Positions 52,159 through 61,135 of a stretch of 64,000 nucleotides of DNA are shown one piece after another (within the stretch, counting starts at the first letter, position 1; each line of letters begins with the position of its first letter). Where the stretch lies: positions 1-64,000 of the forward strand of contig NZ_JANPLK010000037.1 of NCBI RefSeq assembly GCF_031426495.1, given 5' to 3'. Both the position numbers and the translations under genes were made by a program. This stretch comes from Gemmatimonas sp. Lineage in GTDB: Bacteria > Gemmatimonadota > Gemmatimonadetes > Gemmatimonadales > Gemmatimonadaceae. The notes below the pieces were generated by a model that was not told where the DNA came from, did not search any database, and was given only the letters and a program-made list of their open reading frames with translations.

Positions 52159-54098
52159 TGCGCGCCGTGTGTCGCTCGGCGATCCTGTCGCTCCTGATCA
52201 GCGCCACGCCGGCCTTCGCGCAGCGTGTGGATTGGGCGAACACGAGCGGTGATCCCGGCGCCATGCGCTACGCACCGCTCTCCGACATCGACCGCAACAA
52301 TGTGGGCCGACTCGCGGTGGCGTGGCGCTGGAACACGGGCGAGCGCAGCGTGCGCGCCGGAGCGAACCAGAAGGCCGCGCGCCCCGGACTATTCCAGGCC
52401 TCTCCGATCGTGCTCGGCGATACCATGTACGTGTCAACACCGTACGCGGCGGTGGCCGCTTTGGACGCGCGCACGGGTCGCGAACTCTGGAAGTTCGATC
52501 CGGAGATGTGGCGCACCGGGCAGCCGTCGAACGGAACCGGGTTTGTGCATCGGGGCGTCGCCACCTGGGCATCGCCGACGGAGCGACGGATCTTCATCAA
52601 TGCGCGCTGGAAGTTGATCGCCCTCGATGCCGCCACGGGCAAACCCATCCCGTCGTTCGGCGTCAACGGTGAAGTCGATCTCACCAAGGAGCTGCGCCGC
52701 GCCGTGAACCAGTTGCAATACACGAACACCTCGCCGCCGGTGGTCTACGGCGATCTGGTGATCGTGGGGAACGGTGTGGGGGATCGCATCCGCTATCGCA
52801 ACGATCCACCTGGCGATGTGCAGGCGTTCGATGTGCACACCGGCAAGCGCGTGTGGAGCTTTCACACGGTGCCCGATTCCGGCGAAGTTGGATGGGACAC
52901 GTGGGAGGACGGCTCGTACAAGTACATGGGACACACGAACGTGTGGGCTCCGATGAGCCTCGGCGCGGCGCGGGGGCTGTTGTTCCTACCGGTTTCGACG
53001 CCTACGAACGACTGGTATGGTGGCGATCGCAAGGGGGATAACCTCTTCGCCGAGTCGGTCGTCGCGCTGAACGCCAAGACCGGCGCCCGTGTGTGGCACT
53101 ATCAGATCGTCCATCACGGTTTGTGGGACTACGACCTGCCGGCCCCGCCGGTACTGGCTACGATCACGTGGAACGGCAAGCCGCGCGATGTCGTCGCCGT
53201 GCCCTCGAAGACGGCGTGGATCTACGTCTTTGATCGTGAGACCGGGGCCCCCATCTGGCCGATCGTGGAGCGACCGGTGCCCAAGAGTGACGTGCCGGGG
53301 GAACGCGCCGCGCGTACGCAGCCGATGCCGACCAATCCGGCGCCGTTTACGCGTCAATCGGTCAGCGAAAAGGATCTCATCGATTTCACGCCAGAGCTCA
53401 AGCGTCGCGCGCTAGAGGTCTTTTCCAAGTACCGGAGCGGCCCGATCTTCACACCACCATCGCTCGAGGGAACGATCGTGATGCCGGGCTCGATCGGTGG
53501 AGCGGGTTGGGGCAGCACCTCATATGATCCTGAAACGCACACGCTGTTCGTGAAGGGCACGGACAACCCGGTCGTCTATCGGGTGCAGAAGGGCGTACCA
53601 AACGACACCATCGGATTCGAGTACACCGTCGATCTGGTGCGCAGTGGCCTCGGGGTCACGGCCGATCCCGACTCGGGCAAGGCGGATCATGCGCCGCCCG
53701 AACAGTTGCCGCTGATCAAGCCGCCGTATGGCACCATGACCGCGATCGATCTCGACACCGGCAAGCGCCGCTGGCAGGTCACCCTCGGTGACACGCCGGC
53801 GATCCGCAATCACCCCCTGCTCAAGAACGTGAAGCTGCCGCCGCTGGGAGTGGCCGGTGCCGTGGGGGGTACCGTCACGAAGGGAGGACTGATCTTCGCG
53901 ACTGGCGGGGGCTCCGTGCTGTATGCCCTCGATACGCGCGACGGCTCCATTAAGTGGCAGTTCGACCTCCCGGCGGGACGGGGCTACGCGAACCCGATCG
54001 CCTATCGCGGAGCGAACGGGGTGCAGTACATCGTTCTGGCGACCGGCGGCGGCGACAACGCCGAGTTGGTGGCCTTCTCACTCGACGGCAAACACTGA
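52158..54098 (+). CDS. PQQ-dependent dehydrogenase
   Basis: 646 residues. A signal peptide (to about AFAQ) and an eight-blade quinoprotein propeller: DPGAMRYAPLSDIDRNNVGRL at the start of blade one, DVQAFDVHTGKRVWSFHTVP, AKTGARVWHYQIVHHGLWDYD and LYALDTRDGSIKWQFDLPAG. The length matches soluble or membrane-attached glucose/alcohol quinoproteins; there is no CxxCH heme motif, so electrons must go to a separate carrier or quinone. It oxidises a sugar or alcohol in the periplasm. The start is GTG 52158, overlapping the previous stop (TAGTG). Whether the cell makes PQQ cannot be seen here. Confidence 0.92.
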   Translation: MRAVCRSAILSLLISATPAFAQRVDWANTSGDPGAMRYAPLSDIDRNNVGRLAVAWRWNTGERSVRAGANQKAARPGLFQASPIVLGDTMYVSTPYAAVAALDARTGRELWKFDPEMWRTGQPSNGTGFVHRGVATWASPTERRIFINARWKLIALDAATGKPIPSFGVNGEVDLTKELRRAVNQLQYTNTSPPVVYGDLVIVGNGVGDRIRYRNDPPGDVQAFDVHTGKRVWSFHTVPDSGEVGWDTWEDGSYKYMGHTNVWAPMSLGAARGLLFLPVSTPTNDWYGGDRKGDNLFAESVVALNAKTGARVWHYQIVHHGLWDYDLPAPPVLATITWNGKPRDVVAVPSKTAWIYVFDRETGAPIWPIVERPVPKSDVPGERAARTQPMPTNPAPFTRQSVSEKDLIDFTPELKRRALEVFSKYRSGPIFTPPSLEGTIVMPGSIGGAGWGSTSYDPETHTLFVKGTDNPVVYRVQKGVPNDTIGFEYTVDLVRSGLGVTADPDSGKADHAPPEQLPLIKPPYGTMTAIDLDTGKRRWQVTLGDTPAIRNHPLLKNVKLPPLGVAGAVGGTVTKGGLIFATGGGSVLYALDTRDGSIKWQFDLPAGRGYANPIAYRGANGVQYIVLATGGGDNAELVAFSLDGKH

Positions 54099-54136
54099 TG
54101 CCGGCTGCGTTCCCACATCCCACGTGTGGAGTACAC

Positions 54137-55588
54137 ATGCGTCGTTTCTGCGTGCCCCTGTTCGGCCTCGGCGCATCCTTGGCCGCCTCATCGACGGTCG
54201 CGGCGCAATCGCGCGCGCTGATTTTCAATCCGGCTGCTCTCACGGCCCAGCAGCAGCTGTCTCGCGAGATCTACAAGGAGCTCGTCGAGATCAATACCGG
54301 CGTGGAAACCGGCAACATCACAACCGCCGCGGTTGCGATGGCCGCGCGCTTCAAGGCGGCAGGCATCCCGGACGCCGATATCTTCGTGGGCGGACCGCGT
54401 CCGGAGAAGCACAACGTGGTCGCGCGCATCCGTGGCAAGGGTGGCCCGAATGCGCCCAAGCCGCTGCTGCTGCTCGCGCACATCGATGTCGTGGAGGCGC
54501 TCAAAGCCGATTGGTCGCCTGACCTCGATCCGTTTGTGTTCACGGAACGCGACGGATACTACTACGGCCGGGGAACGGCCGACGACAAGGCGATGGCGTC
54601 GATCTTCGTGGCCAACGTCTACCGCATGAAGCGCGAAGGCTTCGTTCCCGATCGCGACATCATCATCGCGCTCACGGCCGACGAAGAGAGCGGCCCGGCC
54701 AACGGCGTCGACTGGCTTCTCAAGAATCACAAAGCGCTGGTGGATGCCGCGCTGGTCATCAACGAGGGTGGTGGCGGTACGCTGCGCGATGGCAAGCCGT
54801 TGTTCAACAGCGTGCAGGCGACCGAGAAGATCACGACCAACTTCACGCTGCGCGTGACGAACAAGGGTGGCCACTCCTCGGTGCCGCGTGATGACAACGC
54901 CATCACCTCGCTGTCCGACGCGCTCTCGAAGGTCGGCCGCTACAAGTTCGCCATTCAGCTGAACGAGGTGACGCGCGCCTTCTTCTCGCAGACGGCGGCG
55001 CTCGAGGAGCCGGCCATGGGCAAGGCCATGAAAGCGCTGGTGGCGAATCCTGCCGATAAGGCCGCGATCGCCGTTGTCACCGACGATCCCAAGTACAACT
55101 CGATGCTGCGCACGACGTGCGTGGCCACAGAACTCAAGGGCGGTCACGCCACGAACGCGCTGCCGCAGCTGGCCGAGGCGAACGTGAACTGTCGCGTGTA
55201 TCCCACGCAGACGGCGCCGCAGGTGCAGGCCGAGCTGGCGAAGGCGATCGGCGACACGACGGTGCAGGTGATCATCCGCTCACAGCGGCCCGCTTCGCCG
55301 CCCTCGACACTGCTCCCCGAGCTGATGCAGAATGTCGCGCGTATCACCAAAGAGCTGTGGGGCGAGATGCCCATCATCCCCACGATGAGCACGGGCGCAA
55401 CGGACTCTCGCTTCTTCCGCGCCCTCGGTGTGCCGGCCTTCGGCGTCTCTGGACTTTTCGCCGATCCCACCGTCGATGCGCGCGCGCATGGTCGCGATGA
55501 GCGCATGGGTATCAAGAGCTACTACGAAGGGCAGGAGTTCCTCTATCGCCTCACGAAGGCGCTGAGCACCAACGTGGTCGCGCAGTAG
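54137..55588 (+). CDS. Secreted M20/M25/M40-family metallo-hydrolase
   Basis: 483 residues. A signal peptide (to about VAAQ) and M20 motifs: AHIDVVEA (His and Asp ligands), GRGTADDKA, ADEESGPANG (catalytic Glu pair), NKGGHSSVPRDDNA of the dimerisation lid region, and ARAHGRDERM near the end with the last His. It is likely to split peptides or N-acyl amino acids in the periplasm. The start at 54137 has GGAG 5 nt upstream and yields a clean signal peptide; an ATG at 54098 overlapping the PQQ gene stop is in frame and would add 13 residues. Confidence 0.9.
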   Translation: MRRFCVPLFGLGASLAASSTVAAQSRALIFNPAALTAQQQLSREIYKELVEINTGVETGNITTAAVAMAARFKAAGIPDADIFVGGPRPEKHNVVARIRGKGGPNAPKPLLLLAHIDVVEALKADWSPDLDPFVFTERDGYYYGRGTADDKAMASIFVANVYRMKREGFVPDRDIIIALTADEESGPANGVDWLLKNHKALVDAALVINEGGGGTLRDGKPLFNSVQATEKITTNFTLRVTNKGGHSSVPRDDNAITSLSDALSKVGRYKFAIQLNEVTRAFFSQTAALEEPAMGKAMKALVANPADKAAIAVVTDDPKYNSMLRTTCVATELKGGHATNALPQLAEANVNCRVYPTQTAPQVQAELAKAIGDTTVQVIIRSQRPASPPSTLLPELMQNVARITKELWGEMPIIPTMSTGATDSRFFRALGVPAFGVSGLFADPTVDARAHGRDERMGIKSYYEGQEFLYRLTKALSTNVVAQ

Positions 55589-55599
55589 AGGCATCGGTC

Positions 55600-55950
55600 A
55601 TGATCCGTCTCGACGCATTGAGCGCACGTTTCCGCGCGGACACCGGGCTGGGTGGCGGTGGTGCGGCTCTCGTACTGACGCGCGGCCTCGAGCGGATCGG
55701 GTGGCGCTCGGTTCGTGAGCCTACGCCCGAAGTCCTTGCCAGTTACCTGGTGATGCTGCTCGACGCCTGCGTGCATGAGCATCGCGATCTCGCGGCGCTC
55801 ACGCATGGCATCGCGGCCGTGTTTCGGGATGCAGGCCCGAATCTCGATGGCGGATTGCCGCCCATCGAGGCGTATCTGCCGGCCGCCGAAGAACTGTTGC
55901 AGCATTACATGAACAACGACCTCTCCGAACGCCCAACGCCGATCCCATAA
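55600..55950 (+). CDS. Small protein of unknown function
   Basis: 116 residues, soluble, mostly helical: LVLTRGLERIGWRSVREPTP, LASYLVMLLDACVHEHRDLA and LPAAEELLQHYMNND. No domain is recognised. It starts 11 bp after the M20 gene, with GAGG 8 nt before the ATG, and its stop lies inside the loop of a 13-bp hairpin, so it is the last gene of the operon running from 50067. Confidence 0.65.
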   Translation: MIRLDALSARFRADTGLGGGGAALVLTRGLERIGWRSVREPTPEVLASYLVMLLDACVHEHRDLAALTHGIAAVFRDAGPNLDGGLPPIEAYLPAAEELLQHYMNNDLSERPTPIP

Positions 55951-55964
55951 AGGATCGGCGTTGG
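55933..55964. terminator. Bidirectional hairpin between convergent genes
   Basis: A perfect 13-bp stem (55933-55945 with 55952-55964) and a 6-nt loop that contains part of the stop codon of the small gene. It serves the plus-strand operon and the convergent porin-like gene. Confidence 0.8.
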
Positions 55965-55985
55965 TACATCTGGATTATCGGACGT

Positions 55986-57359
55986 TCAGAACGCGGTGAT
56001 CGCCTCGAGCACGAAGCCTTTGAACCGGCCACCGTTGCGGATGTCCGTACGGGCGAAGCCCGTGTAGCGCTGATCGACGAGTTCACCCTTGAGCTCGAGG
56101 CTCTGGGTAATGAACCAGCCCGCGGCGACGTTGTTACGGCGCACGGTGACATCCTTGTTCAGGCCGCCAAGATCGCCTTCGACCGAATTCCAACGGGCGC
56201 CGACATACACCTTCTCGCCCGGCAGGAACCGATACACTGCTTCGGCCATGTACTGCTTCACTTCACGCTCGGGAGTGTTGTCCGGCGCCGAGCGACCCTT
56301 CGCCGACTCGTACATGCCGAAGAGCTCGAGGCCGTGGAACTTCACGAACGGGTTGATCATGTACGAGTTGCCCTTGTCGCTAAAGCCCGGATTGATGTTG
56401 CCTGACGTGAAGTTCGCCGACTCCGTCGCCTTGTCGTTTTCGAGCACGTAGTAGTAGCGCGAACCCGCCCGGTCACCTGAGTACAGGGTGTTGCTGATGG
56501 CGCTCTTCTGCGAGCGCACTGAACCAGTCAGGCGAACACGAAGGTCGCTGTTCAGCTGGCGGTCAAATCCAAGCTTGGCCATCAGCGCCGGCGCGCGATC
56601 GGCCGGGCGCGCCGTGTTACCGCGAATTTCACCGTTGGTGATCGCCACGACGCCCAACAGGCCTTTGTGGCGGAGCTGCGCCTCGGCACCGACTTCCGTC
56701 GTGAAGGCATCCATGATCGCGTTGCCGACGAACGGATTGTAGAGCGCCTGACCATTGTCCGTGCGACGGAAGTGGAAGTCGCCGTAGTTGACTTCAAAGT
56801 GACCGATCTTGAGCGTCGCGTACTTCATGAGTGTGTTCAGCGCCGGCAGATCGATGGGCGTGTCGTCGATCTGAATGAAGCCGTCCTTCACCCACGTTTC
56901 GTTGTGGTGACGCGCCGAGAGGTACGACGTGAGCTGCACACGGATACCCTTGGCGAGCTGCGCGTGCATGTACAGGTTGGCCGTGGCGTTGTTGAAGCCG
57001 TTGCCCATGGTCATCAGGCGGTTGCGGTTCGTGTTCGCCACACTGCCGGCATTGCCCGGCGACGGGTTTACCGCGCCGACGAACACGGAATCCGCGGTGT
57101 TCTCGTGGGTCAGTCCCTGGAACTGCTGTGTGAAGGCTGCGCCCCACGCCAGCTTGAATCCGGTGTACGCCACGCCTGCTTCTTTCGGGGCTTCAAACAC
57201 GTTGATGCCGCGAGCATCGGTCGCTCGAAGGTACTGGATCGACACCGGCGCTTGCGTCGGGATCTTCGAACTGTCGGTGTTCACCGCCGGCTGGGCGCCG
57301 ATCGGGGCGATTGCCGCACTAAGCAGCGAGAGCGCCAGTAGAACTTGAGTCTTCATCAT
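55986..57359 (-). CDS. Outer-membrane porin-like beta-barrel protein
   Basis: 457 residues. The signal peptide ends near IGAQ. The mature protein is made of alternating beta strands with aromatic girdle residues: ANLYMHAQLAKGIRVQLTSY, LKIGHFEVNYGDFHFRRTDNG, HGLELFGMYESAKG and YRFLPGEKVYVGARWNSVEG. It ends with KGFVLEAITAF, the terminal Phe used for outer-membrane assembly. The TGFKLAWGAAF start and LALGH-like YALKIGHF are like OprO/P-type or 'porin family' proteins; I cannot name its solute. ATGs at 57359 and 57356 are both possible. It lies 42 bp downstream of the YceI gene on the same strand. Confidence 0.8.
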   Translation of the reverse strand: MMKTQVLLALSLLSAAIAPIGAQPAVNTDSSKIPTQAPVSIQYLRATDARGINVFEAPKEAGVAYTGFKLAWGAAFTQQFQGLTHENTADSVFVGAVNPSPGNAGSVANTNRNRLMTMGNGFNNATANLYMHAQLAKGIRVQLTSYLSARHHNETWVKDGFIQIDDTPIDLPALNTLMKYATLKIGHFEVNYGDFHFRRTDNGQALYNPFVGNAIMDAFTTEVGAEAQLRHKGLLGVVAITNGEIRGNTARPADRAPALMAKLGFDRQLNSDLRVRLTGSVRSQKSAISNTLYSGDRAGSRYYYVLENDKATESANFTSGNINPGFSDKGNSYMINPFVKFHGLELFGMYESAKGRSAPDNTPEREVKQYMAEAVYRFLPGEKVYVGARWNSVEGDLGGLNKDVTVRRNNVAAGWFITQSLELKGELVDQRYTGFARTDIRNGGRFKGFVLEAITAF

Positions 57360-57401
57360 ATAGAGATCTCGGGAGGGGAGCGATGGTGGCCGGACTACCG
57401 G

Positions 57402-57995
57402 TCAGTGTTGAAGCAGGAGGTCGAACTGCACGGTGACGACTTCGCCAACTTTGATGGTGCCCATCATCAGCTTGGGCGGCTTGACGCCCCATTCGGTCAT
57501 CTTGACGGGCACCTTGCCGGTCACGCGCAGAGCGCCGTCGGCGCGAACGAACTGCACGGGCACCGCAATCAGATGCGACTGTCCGTTCATCGTCAGCGAA
57601 CCCTGGACGGTCGCGCCCGGCGGCGTTCCTTTCGTGAGGTCATAGCCCGACAAGTTGAACGTGATTTTCGGATACGTCGTGGCGACGAGCGCTTTGCGCA
57701 TGTGCTCGTTCATCGTGCCGTTCTTGCACTCGAGCTTCTCCACCGGAAACTCGACCTCGAGCGTGCCGGCGACTTTGCGTCCGTCGAGCACCGCGTTCGC
57801 CACGCCACTCTCGGCGTCGATTTTCGATTCGATCTTGTCGGCGCTGCACGTCCAGGAGCGCAGGGTAGACGTGCCGTCGAACCAGAGACGGCTGCCGTTC
57901 GCGAGCGTCATGCGCTCAACCGGGCTGGTAGTGGCGGCAGTAAGCAGGAGCACTGCCGAGGCTATCGTGAGATGCGAAACGCGGACGCGCATCAT
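57402..57995 (-). CDS. YceI-family lipid-binding protein
   Basis: 197 residues. A signal peptide (to about TAATTSP) leads to the YceI lipocalin-like barrel: FDGTSTLRSWTCSADKIESKI, VEFPVEKLECKNGTMNEHMRKAL, YPKITFNLSGYDL, GSLTMNGQSHLIAVPV and MTEWGVKPPKLMMGTIKV. YceI proteins bind isoprenoid lipids in the periplasm. Two cysteines (SWTCSA, LECKNG) could form a disulfide. A GGAG lies 5 nt before the ATG at 57995; an ATG at 57992 is also in frame. It is first of two genes with the porin-like protein. Confidence 0.9.
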   Translation of the reverse strand: MMRVRVSHLTIASAVLLLTAATTSPVERMTLANGSRLWFDGTSTLRSWTCSADKIESKIDAESGVANAVLDGRKVAGTLEVEFPVEKLECKNGTMNEHMRKALVATTYPKITFNLSGYDLTKGTPPGATVQGSLTMNGQSHLIAVPVQFVRADGALRVTGKVPVKMTEWGVKPPKLMMGTIKVGEVVTVQFDLLLQH

Positions 57996-58160
57996 GATTT
58001 CTCCAGTGTGATGAATCCACCGCGCTGAGCAGCGCGCTGATGGTGGTATATTCGCGCCGTGTCGGGTGCACGACGGTCAGGGCGATCCGGATTGTTTGTG
58101 GTGATCCGGCGCGACTTCTGTCGTGATAACCCCTACAGCGCGCAGCAACGGCCTGCAGGC

Positions 58161-58186
58161 ACTGCGTGCAGTTACTGCGTGCAGCT
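58161..58186. repeat. 13-bp tandem duplication over a stop codon
   Basis: ACTGCGTGCAGTT (58161-58173) and ACTGCGTGCAGCT (58174-58186), one mismatch. The stop codon of the DUF3108 gene (58174-58172) lies at the junction of the copies. The rest of 57996-58160 holds the promoter region of the YceI gene. Confidence 0.75.
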
Positions 58187-59065
58187 GGCCGGCGACTGTT
58201 CGGCGATGGTCGCGGTCGACGTGACGTTGGTCAGCGTCAACGTGGTCGTGCCGATGATCGGCATCCGGCTCATGATGCGCACCGGCATGTGACAGCCGGC
58301 CATGTCGAGATTGATGCGGATGACGCCCGCGCCCTGAAAGCGCTTCGGATCACGCACGTGCATATCGAGTACGCGCGTGCGAAACACTCCCGCCGGCGTC
58401 TCCACCAGTTCTTCCCCGCGGACGTACACCACGGTCGGATTCCGCGCCTCGTCGAAGTGACGCGAGAACGTGAAGGTGCCGTCGTGCTCGAGCGGAAGGC
58501 CGCGCAAAAAGTACATGAACGAGAGTTCGTCCAGCGGCAACGGCGTGGCGAGAGCCTGCGGCGCACCGTTGTTTCGCGCCCACGTGCCGTTGGCGGCGTC
58601 GATCTCGACCGTCTCCTGATCACGGGACAGCGGGTGTCTTTCGGTTTTCTCGAATCGTGTAGTCGCAAACGTCGTCGGGTCGATCCACGACGTTGTGCGG
58701 TCGATCGCCTTGATTGGCCCGCGCTGCGCCTGCATCACGAACACCAATCGCCACGTGAGCGTGCCGCGCTCCATGACCGGCCCTTCCACGCGCATCTGCC
58801 CTTGGCCGACGTTGCCGGCTCGGGACACGTTCACGCGATAATCGAGTACCTCGCCCATCGCGAAGGCCGGCCGACTCGGCGCGCTCAACGCGGCGGCGAG
58901 CGCCGGCGCGATCGTCGGCGAAGTCCCGGGGGCAGACACGGGAGTTCCGCTGCGCGCGGCTTGCGCCATCAGTTCTCGCGGACTCTGTGCCGCAAGCACC
59001 ACGAGCAGCGCGACCGCGATCAGCGCGGGTGAGGAACGGCGACGTTCGAACGAGGCGAGTAGCAT
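58172..59065 (-). CDS. DUF3108 exported protein
   Basis: 297 residues. The N-terminus MLLASFERRRSSPALIAVALLV ... SPRELMAQ is a signal peptide. The domain is recognised from FAMGEVLDYRVNVSRAGNVG, TTSWIDPTTFATTRFEKTE, DELSFMYFLRGLPLEH and AGVFRTRVLDMHVRDPKRF. DUF3108 proteins are periplasmic, with an unknown function. The start at 59065 is the one giving the signal peptide; the open frame begins 25 codons earlier. Confidence 0.82.
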   Translation of the reverse strand: MLLASFERRRSSPALIAVALLVVLAAQSPRELMAQAARSGTPVSAPGTSPTIAPALAAALSAPSRPAFAMGEVLDYRVNVSRAGNVGQGQMRVEGPVMERGTLTWRLVFVMQAQRGPIKAIDRTTSWIDPTTFATTRFEKTERHPLSRDQETVEIDAANGTWARNNGAPQALATPLPLDELSFMYFLRGLPLEHDGTFTFSRHFDEARNPTVVYVRGEELVETPAGVFRTRVLDMHVRDPKRFQGAGVIRINLDMAGCHMPVRIMSRMPIIGTTTLTLTNVTSTATIAEQSPASCTQ

Positions 59066-59158
59066 TACAGGGAATGCTCGGCGATCGTTGAAGTCGGGAT
59101 CAGCGGGAACTTCCCCCGTTTTCGTCGGGGTTCCCACCACACGGCCTGGTGTTTTCCG

Positions 59159-59911
59159 CTACGTCTCTTGTTCGATCACCGGCGCACCCTCCGCAACGAT
59201 CTCCGACGCGGCAGCCGAGATCGAGGCCATCTGCGTCGCACGCTGGGTAAACCATCGTGGAAGCACAATCGCGTTTCTCGCGAACGCCGCCAGTCCGCCG
59301 GCCGCGATCGCCAACGGACCAAACCATGCGGCCGACGGATCAAAGCCGGTTTTAGCGGCCACGAGTCCGGTGAGCGATAGACCGAGCACGGAGAACACGG
59401 TGCCCAGCAAGTTGAACATGCCGGCATCGCTCTTCGTGGTCGACAGGCGTAGCTGTTGTCCGCCCCGCGCTGTAGGCTCGAGACTCGCCCGCAGGCGACC
59501 GTTCCCCCATTCGCGAAGCGAGCCCGCCCCGCGCACCACGCCACTGGTGCCGAAGGTGCGACGAAAGAGCACCACCATGCGCTCCCATTCGGCGTCGGTC
59601 ACGCGACGATCGAACACCACGGTGCGCGCTACGCCGACGGGAAGGCCCATCAGTGACTGTCGTTCAGGCGGGAGGTGATCGCCGCGCACAATGGCGCCGG
59701 CGGCTCGAGCCACGGCAGCCTTGGAGATCCCGGCTTCTTCGCCGATCGACTGGAGCTCGGCTAAGGTCATGCCGTGCGCCGTCGCTGCATGCGATGGCCC
59801 GCTCAGACTCTTCGGCTCATCAGGGCTGTCATCAGCGTCGAGCTGACTTGCGTGCTCGAGAATCCTGGAGATGTCCTGCTCATCAAAGCGACGCGGTCCA
59901 TTCGAATCCAT
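59159..59911 (-). CDS. Membrane protein of unknown function
   Basis: 250 residues. A soluble N-terminal segment, RRFDEQDISRILEHASQL and MTLAELQSIGEEAGISKAAVARAAGAI, has a helix-turn-helix look of the kind found in membrane-linked small regulators, followed by FDRRVTDAEWERMVVLFRRT. Two membrane helices (about 170-220) follow: FNLLGTVFSVLGLSLTGLVA and AWFGPLAIAAGGLAAF. I know no function. The ATG at 59911 is preferred over an earlier TTG. Confidence 0.65.
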   Translation of the reverse strand: MDSNGPRRFDEQDISRILEHASQLDADDSPDEPKSLSGPSHAATAHGMTLAELQSIGEEAGISKAAVARAAGAIVRGDHLPPERQSLMGLPVGVARTVVFDRRVTDAEWERMVVLFRRTFGTSGVVRGAGSLREWGNGRLRASLEPTARGGQQLRLSTTKSDAGMFNLLGTVFSVLGLSLTGLVAAKTGFDPSAAWFGPLAIAAGGLAAFARNAIVLPRWFTQRATQMASISAAASEIVAEGAPVIEQET

Positions 59912-60066
59912 ACAGGAACGCAAGCGTCTGGCGGTCGCCGCCGCAAGCGGTCACGCCGGTAGTCAGTGAAACCCGTACCGCAAATACCACTATGCCTGAC
60001 TTCGGGCCGTGAACCGCTGTGGCACACTTCGGGATCGCAACGGTCGGCGTCTGCCTGTGAGGGAAT

Positions 60067-60561
60067 ATGGAGTGGTTCGTGCGCGCGTTTCTGCGGTCCA
60101 GCGTTTGTTGGCTGGCCGCTGGCGTCAGTCTCGGGACGGCGATGGCCGTCCATCCCGCGTGGGCCATCTATCGGCCGGCGCATCTTCACATGAATCTGCT
60201 CGGATTCGTGTCGATGATGATCTTCGGCGTTGGCTATCACATCATTCCGCGATTAGCCGGGAAGCCGCTGCATAGCCGCCGACTAGGCATGATTCATCTC
60301 TGGATCGGCAACGTCGGACTGCTGCTGTTTGCGCCGGGTCTCATGCTTCAGACGGCCGCGCACGCGGCGGGACCGTGGCTGATCGGCGTCGGGGCGACGC
60401 TTTCCGCCACGGGCGCGTACTGCTTCACCTGGCAAGTGTGGCGCACGCTGCAGGAAGTCGCAGTTACGCCAACGCGAGCCCCGGAGGTCCCAGCCAGCGC
60501 ACCGCGCGCGCGACGGCCTCTGCGTGTGCTCGACGAGCACACGCCGGTCACCGAGGGCTAG
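60067..60561 (+). CDS. Small heme-copper oxidase subunit I-like membrane protein
   Basis: 164 residues with four membrane helices. RPAHLHMNLLGFVSMMIFGVGYHIIPRLAG looks like helix II to III of cytochrome oxidase subunit I (CcoN/NorB type), with His residues placed like heme ligands. The rest of the large subunit is missing, so this is one of the known short homologues, not a pseudogene. The start has GAGGG 4 nt upstream. The tail is basic (PRARRPLRVLDEH). Its role is unknown. Confidence 0.7.
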   Translation: MEWFVRAFLRSSVCWLAAGVSLGTAMAVHPAWAIYRPAHLHMNLLGFVSMMIFGVGYHIIPRLAGKPLHSRRLGMIHLWIGNVGLLLFAPGLMLQTAAHAAGPWLIGVGATLSATGAYCFTWQVWRTLQEVAVTPTRAPEVPASAPRARRPLRVLDEHTPVTEG

Positions 60562-60626
60562 TGTGTGACGTCCTCGCCACGTCGTCCACGCCACTTTCTG
60601 CCAGGTACGGGCGAAAGGTAGAAATG

Positions 60627-60645
60627 GCGAGAGCAAAACTCTCGC
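60627..60645. terminator. Hairpin between convergent genes
   Basis: GCGAGAG (60627-60633) pairs with CTCTCGC (60639-60645) over loop CAAAA. No T tract. It lies in the 130-bp gap between the oxidase-like gene and the convergent arsR, where no other feature is seen. Confidence 0.45.
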
Positions 60646-60691
60646 ACCCCATAAGGTTGATGCGTTGGGCCAAAAAAGTCGGCGGACAGCG

Positions 60692-61027
60692 CTAGCCGCA
60701 ACAGCGTCCGAGCACGGTCAGGGTGCGGTGTGCCGCCGCGCGCGGCGACGCCAGCGTGTGCACGATGTCGTGCGCTTCGGTCAGGGCGTCGGGCACCAGC
60801 GTGTAGTACGACCAGCGACCATCCTTTCGGTCGGTCACAAGGCCCGCCTCCTTGAGCACCTTGAGGTGAAAGGAGAGCCGCGACTGCGCCACATCCAACG
60901 CGGCCTGCAAGTCACAGACGCACCGCTCCCCATCGCCCAGCATCTGCACGACCGCCAGCCGGGTCTCGTCCGACAAGGCGTGGAAGATGTTGCTGGACCG
61001 GGAAAGGTCGATTTGTGCGGCGATCAT
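60692..61027 (-). CDS. ArsR-family metalloregulatory repressor
   Basis: 111 residues. The winged helix has HALSDETRLAVVQMLGDGERCVCDL (metal ligands C36 and C38, the alpha-3 motif of ArsR), QSRLSFHLKVLKEAGLVTDRKDGRWSYYTL. More cysteines lie at the C-terminus (LGRCCG). Arsenic or another thiophilic ion would release it from DNA. It starts at the ATG 61027: TATATT (61040-61035) lies 7 nt upstream, overlapping the operator dyad. No arsenic transport gene is adjacent, and the next plus-strand gene is the Bax-inhibitor-1 homologue across the shared region. Confidence 0.92.
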   Translation of the reverse strand: MIAAQIDLSRSSNIFHALSDETRLAVVQMLGDGERCVCDLQAALDVAQSRLSFHLKVLKEAGLVTDRKDGRWSYYTLVPDALTEAHDIVHTLASPRAAAHRTLTVLGRCCG

Positions 61028-61035
61028 ACGGTCGA

Positions 61036-61059
61036 ATATATCAGGAAAACTTGATATAT
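61036..61059 (-). promoter_or_regulatory. ArsR operator overlapping the arsR promoter
   Basis: A perfect dyad ATATATCA (61036-61043) and TGATATAT (61052-61059), 8-bp spacer, of the ArsR/SmtB operator type. It overlaps the -10 hexamer TATATT (61040-61035 on the minus strand), so ArsR would repress its own gene and possibly the divergent one. Confidence 0.75.
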
Positions 61060-61135
61060 GAAGGTCGGCCAGACTGAGCACTGTGGGGTATGTTCTATCT
61101 GTACGCTGATTCACCTCTCTCGACGACGATAGACT

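Noticed and set aside
60067..60561. A truncated cytochrome oxidase subunit I pseudogene.
   Set aside because: The short protein is complete with a good start site and tail, and short oxidase-like membrane proteins of this kind are known in intact form.
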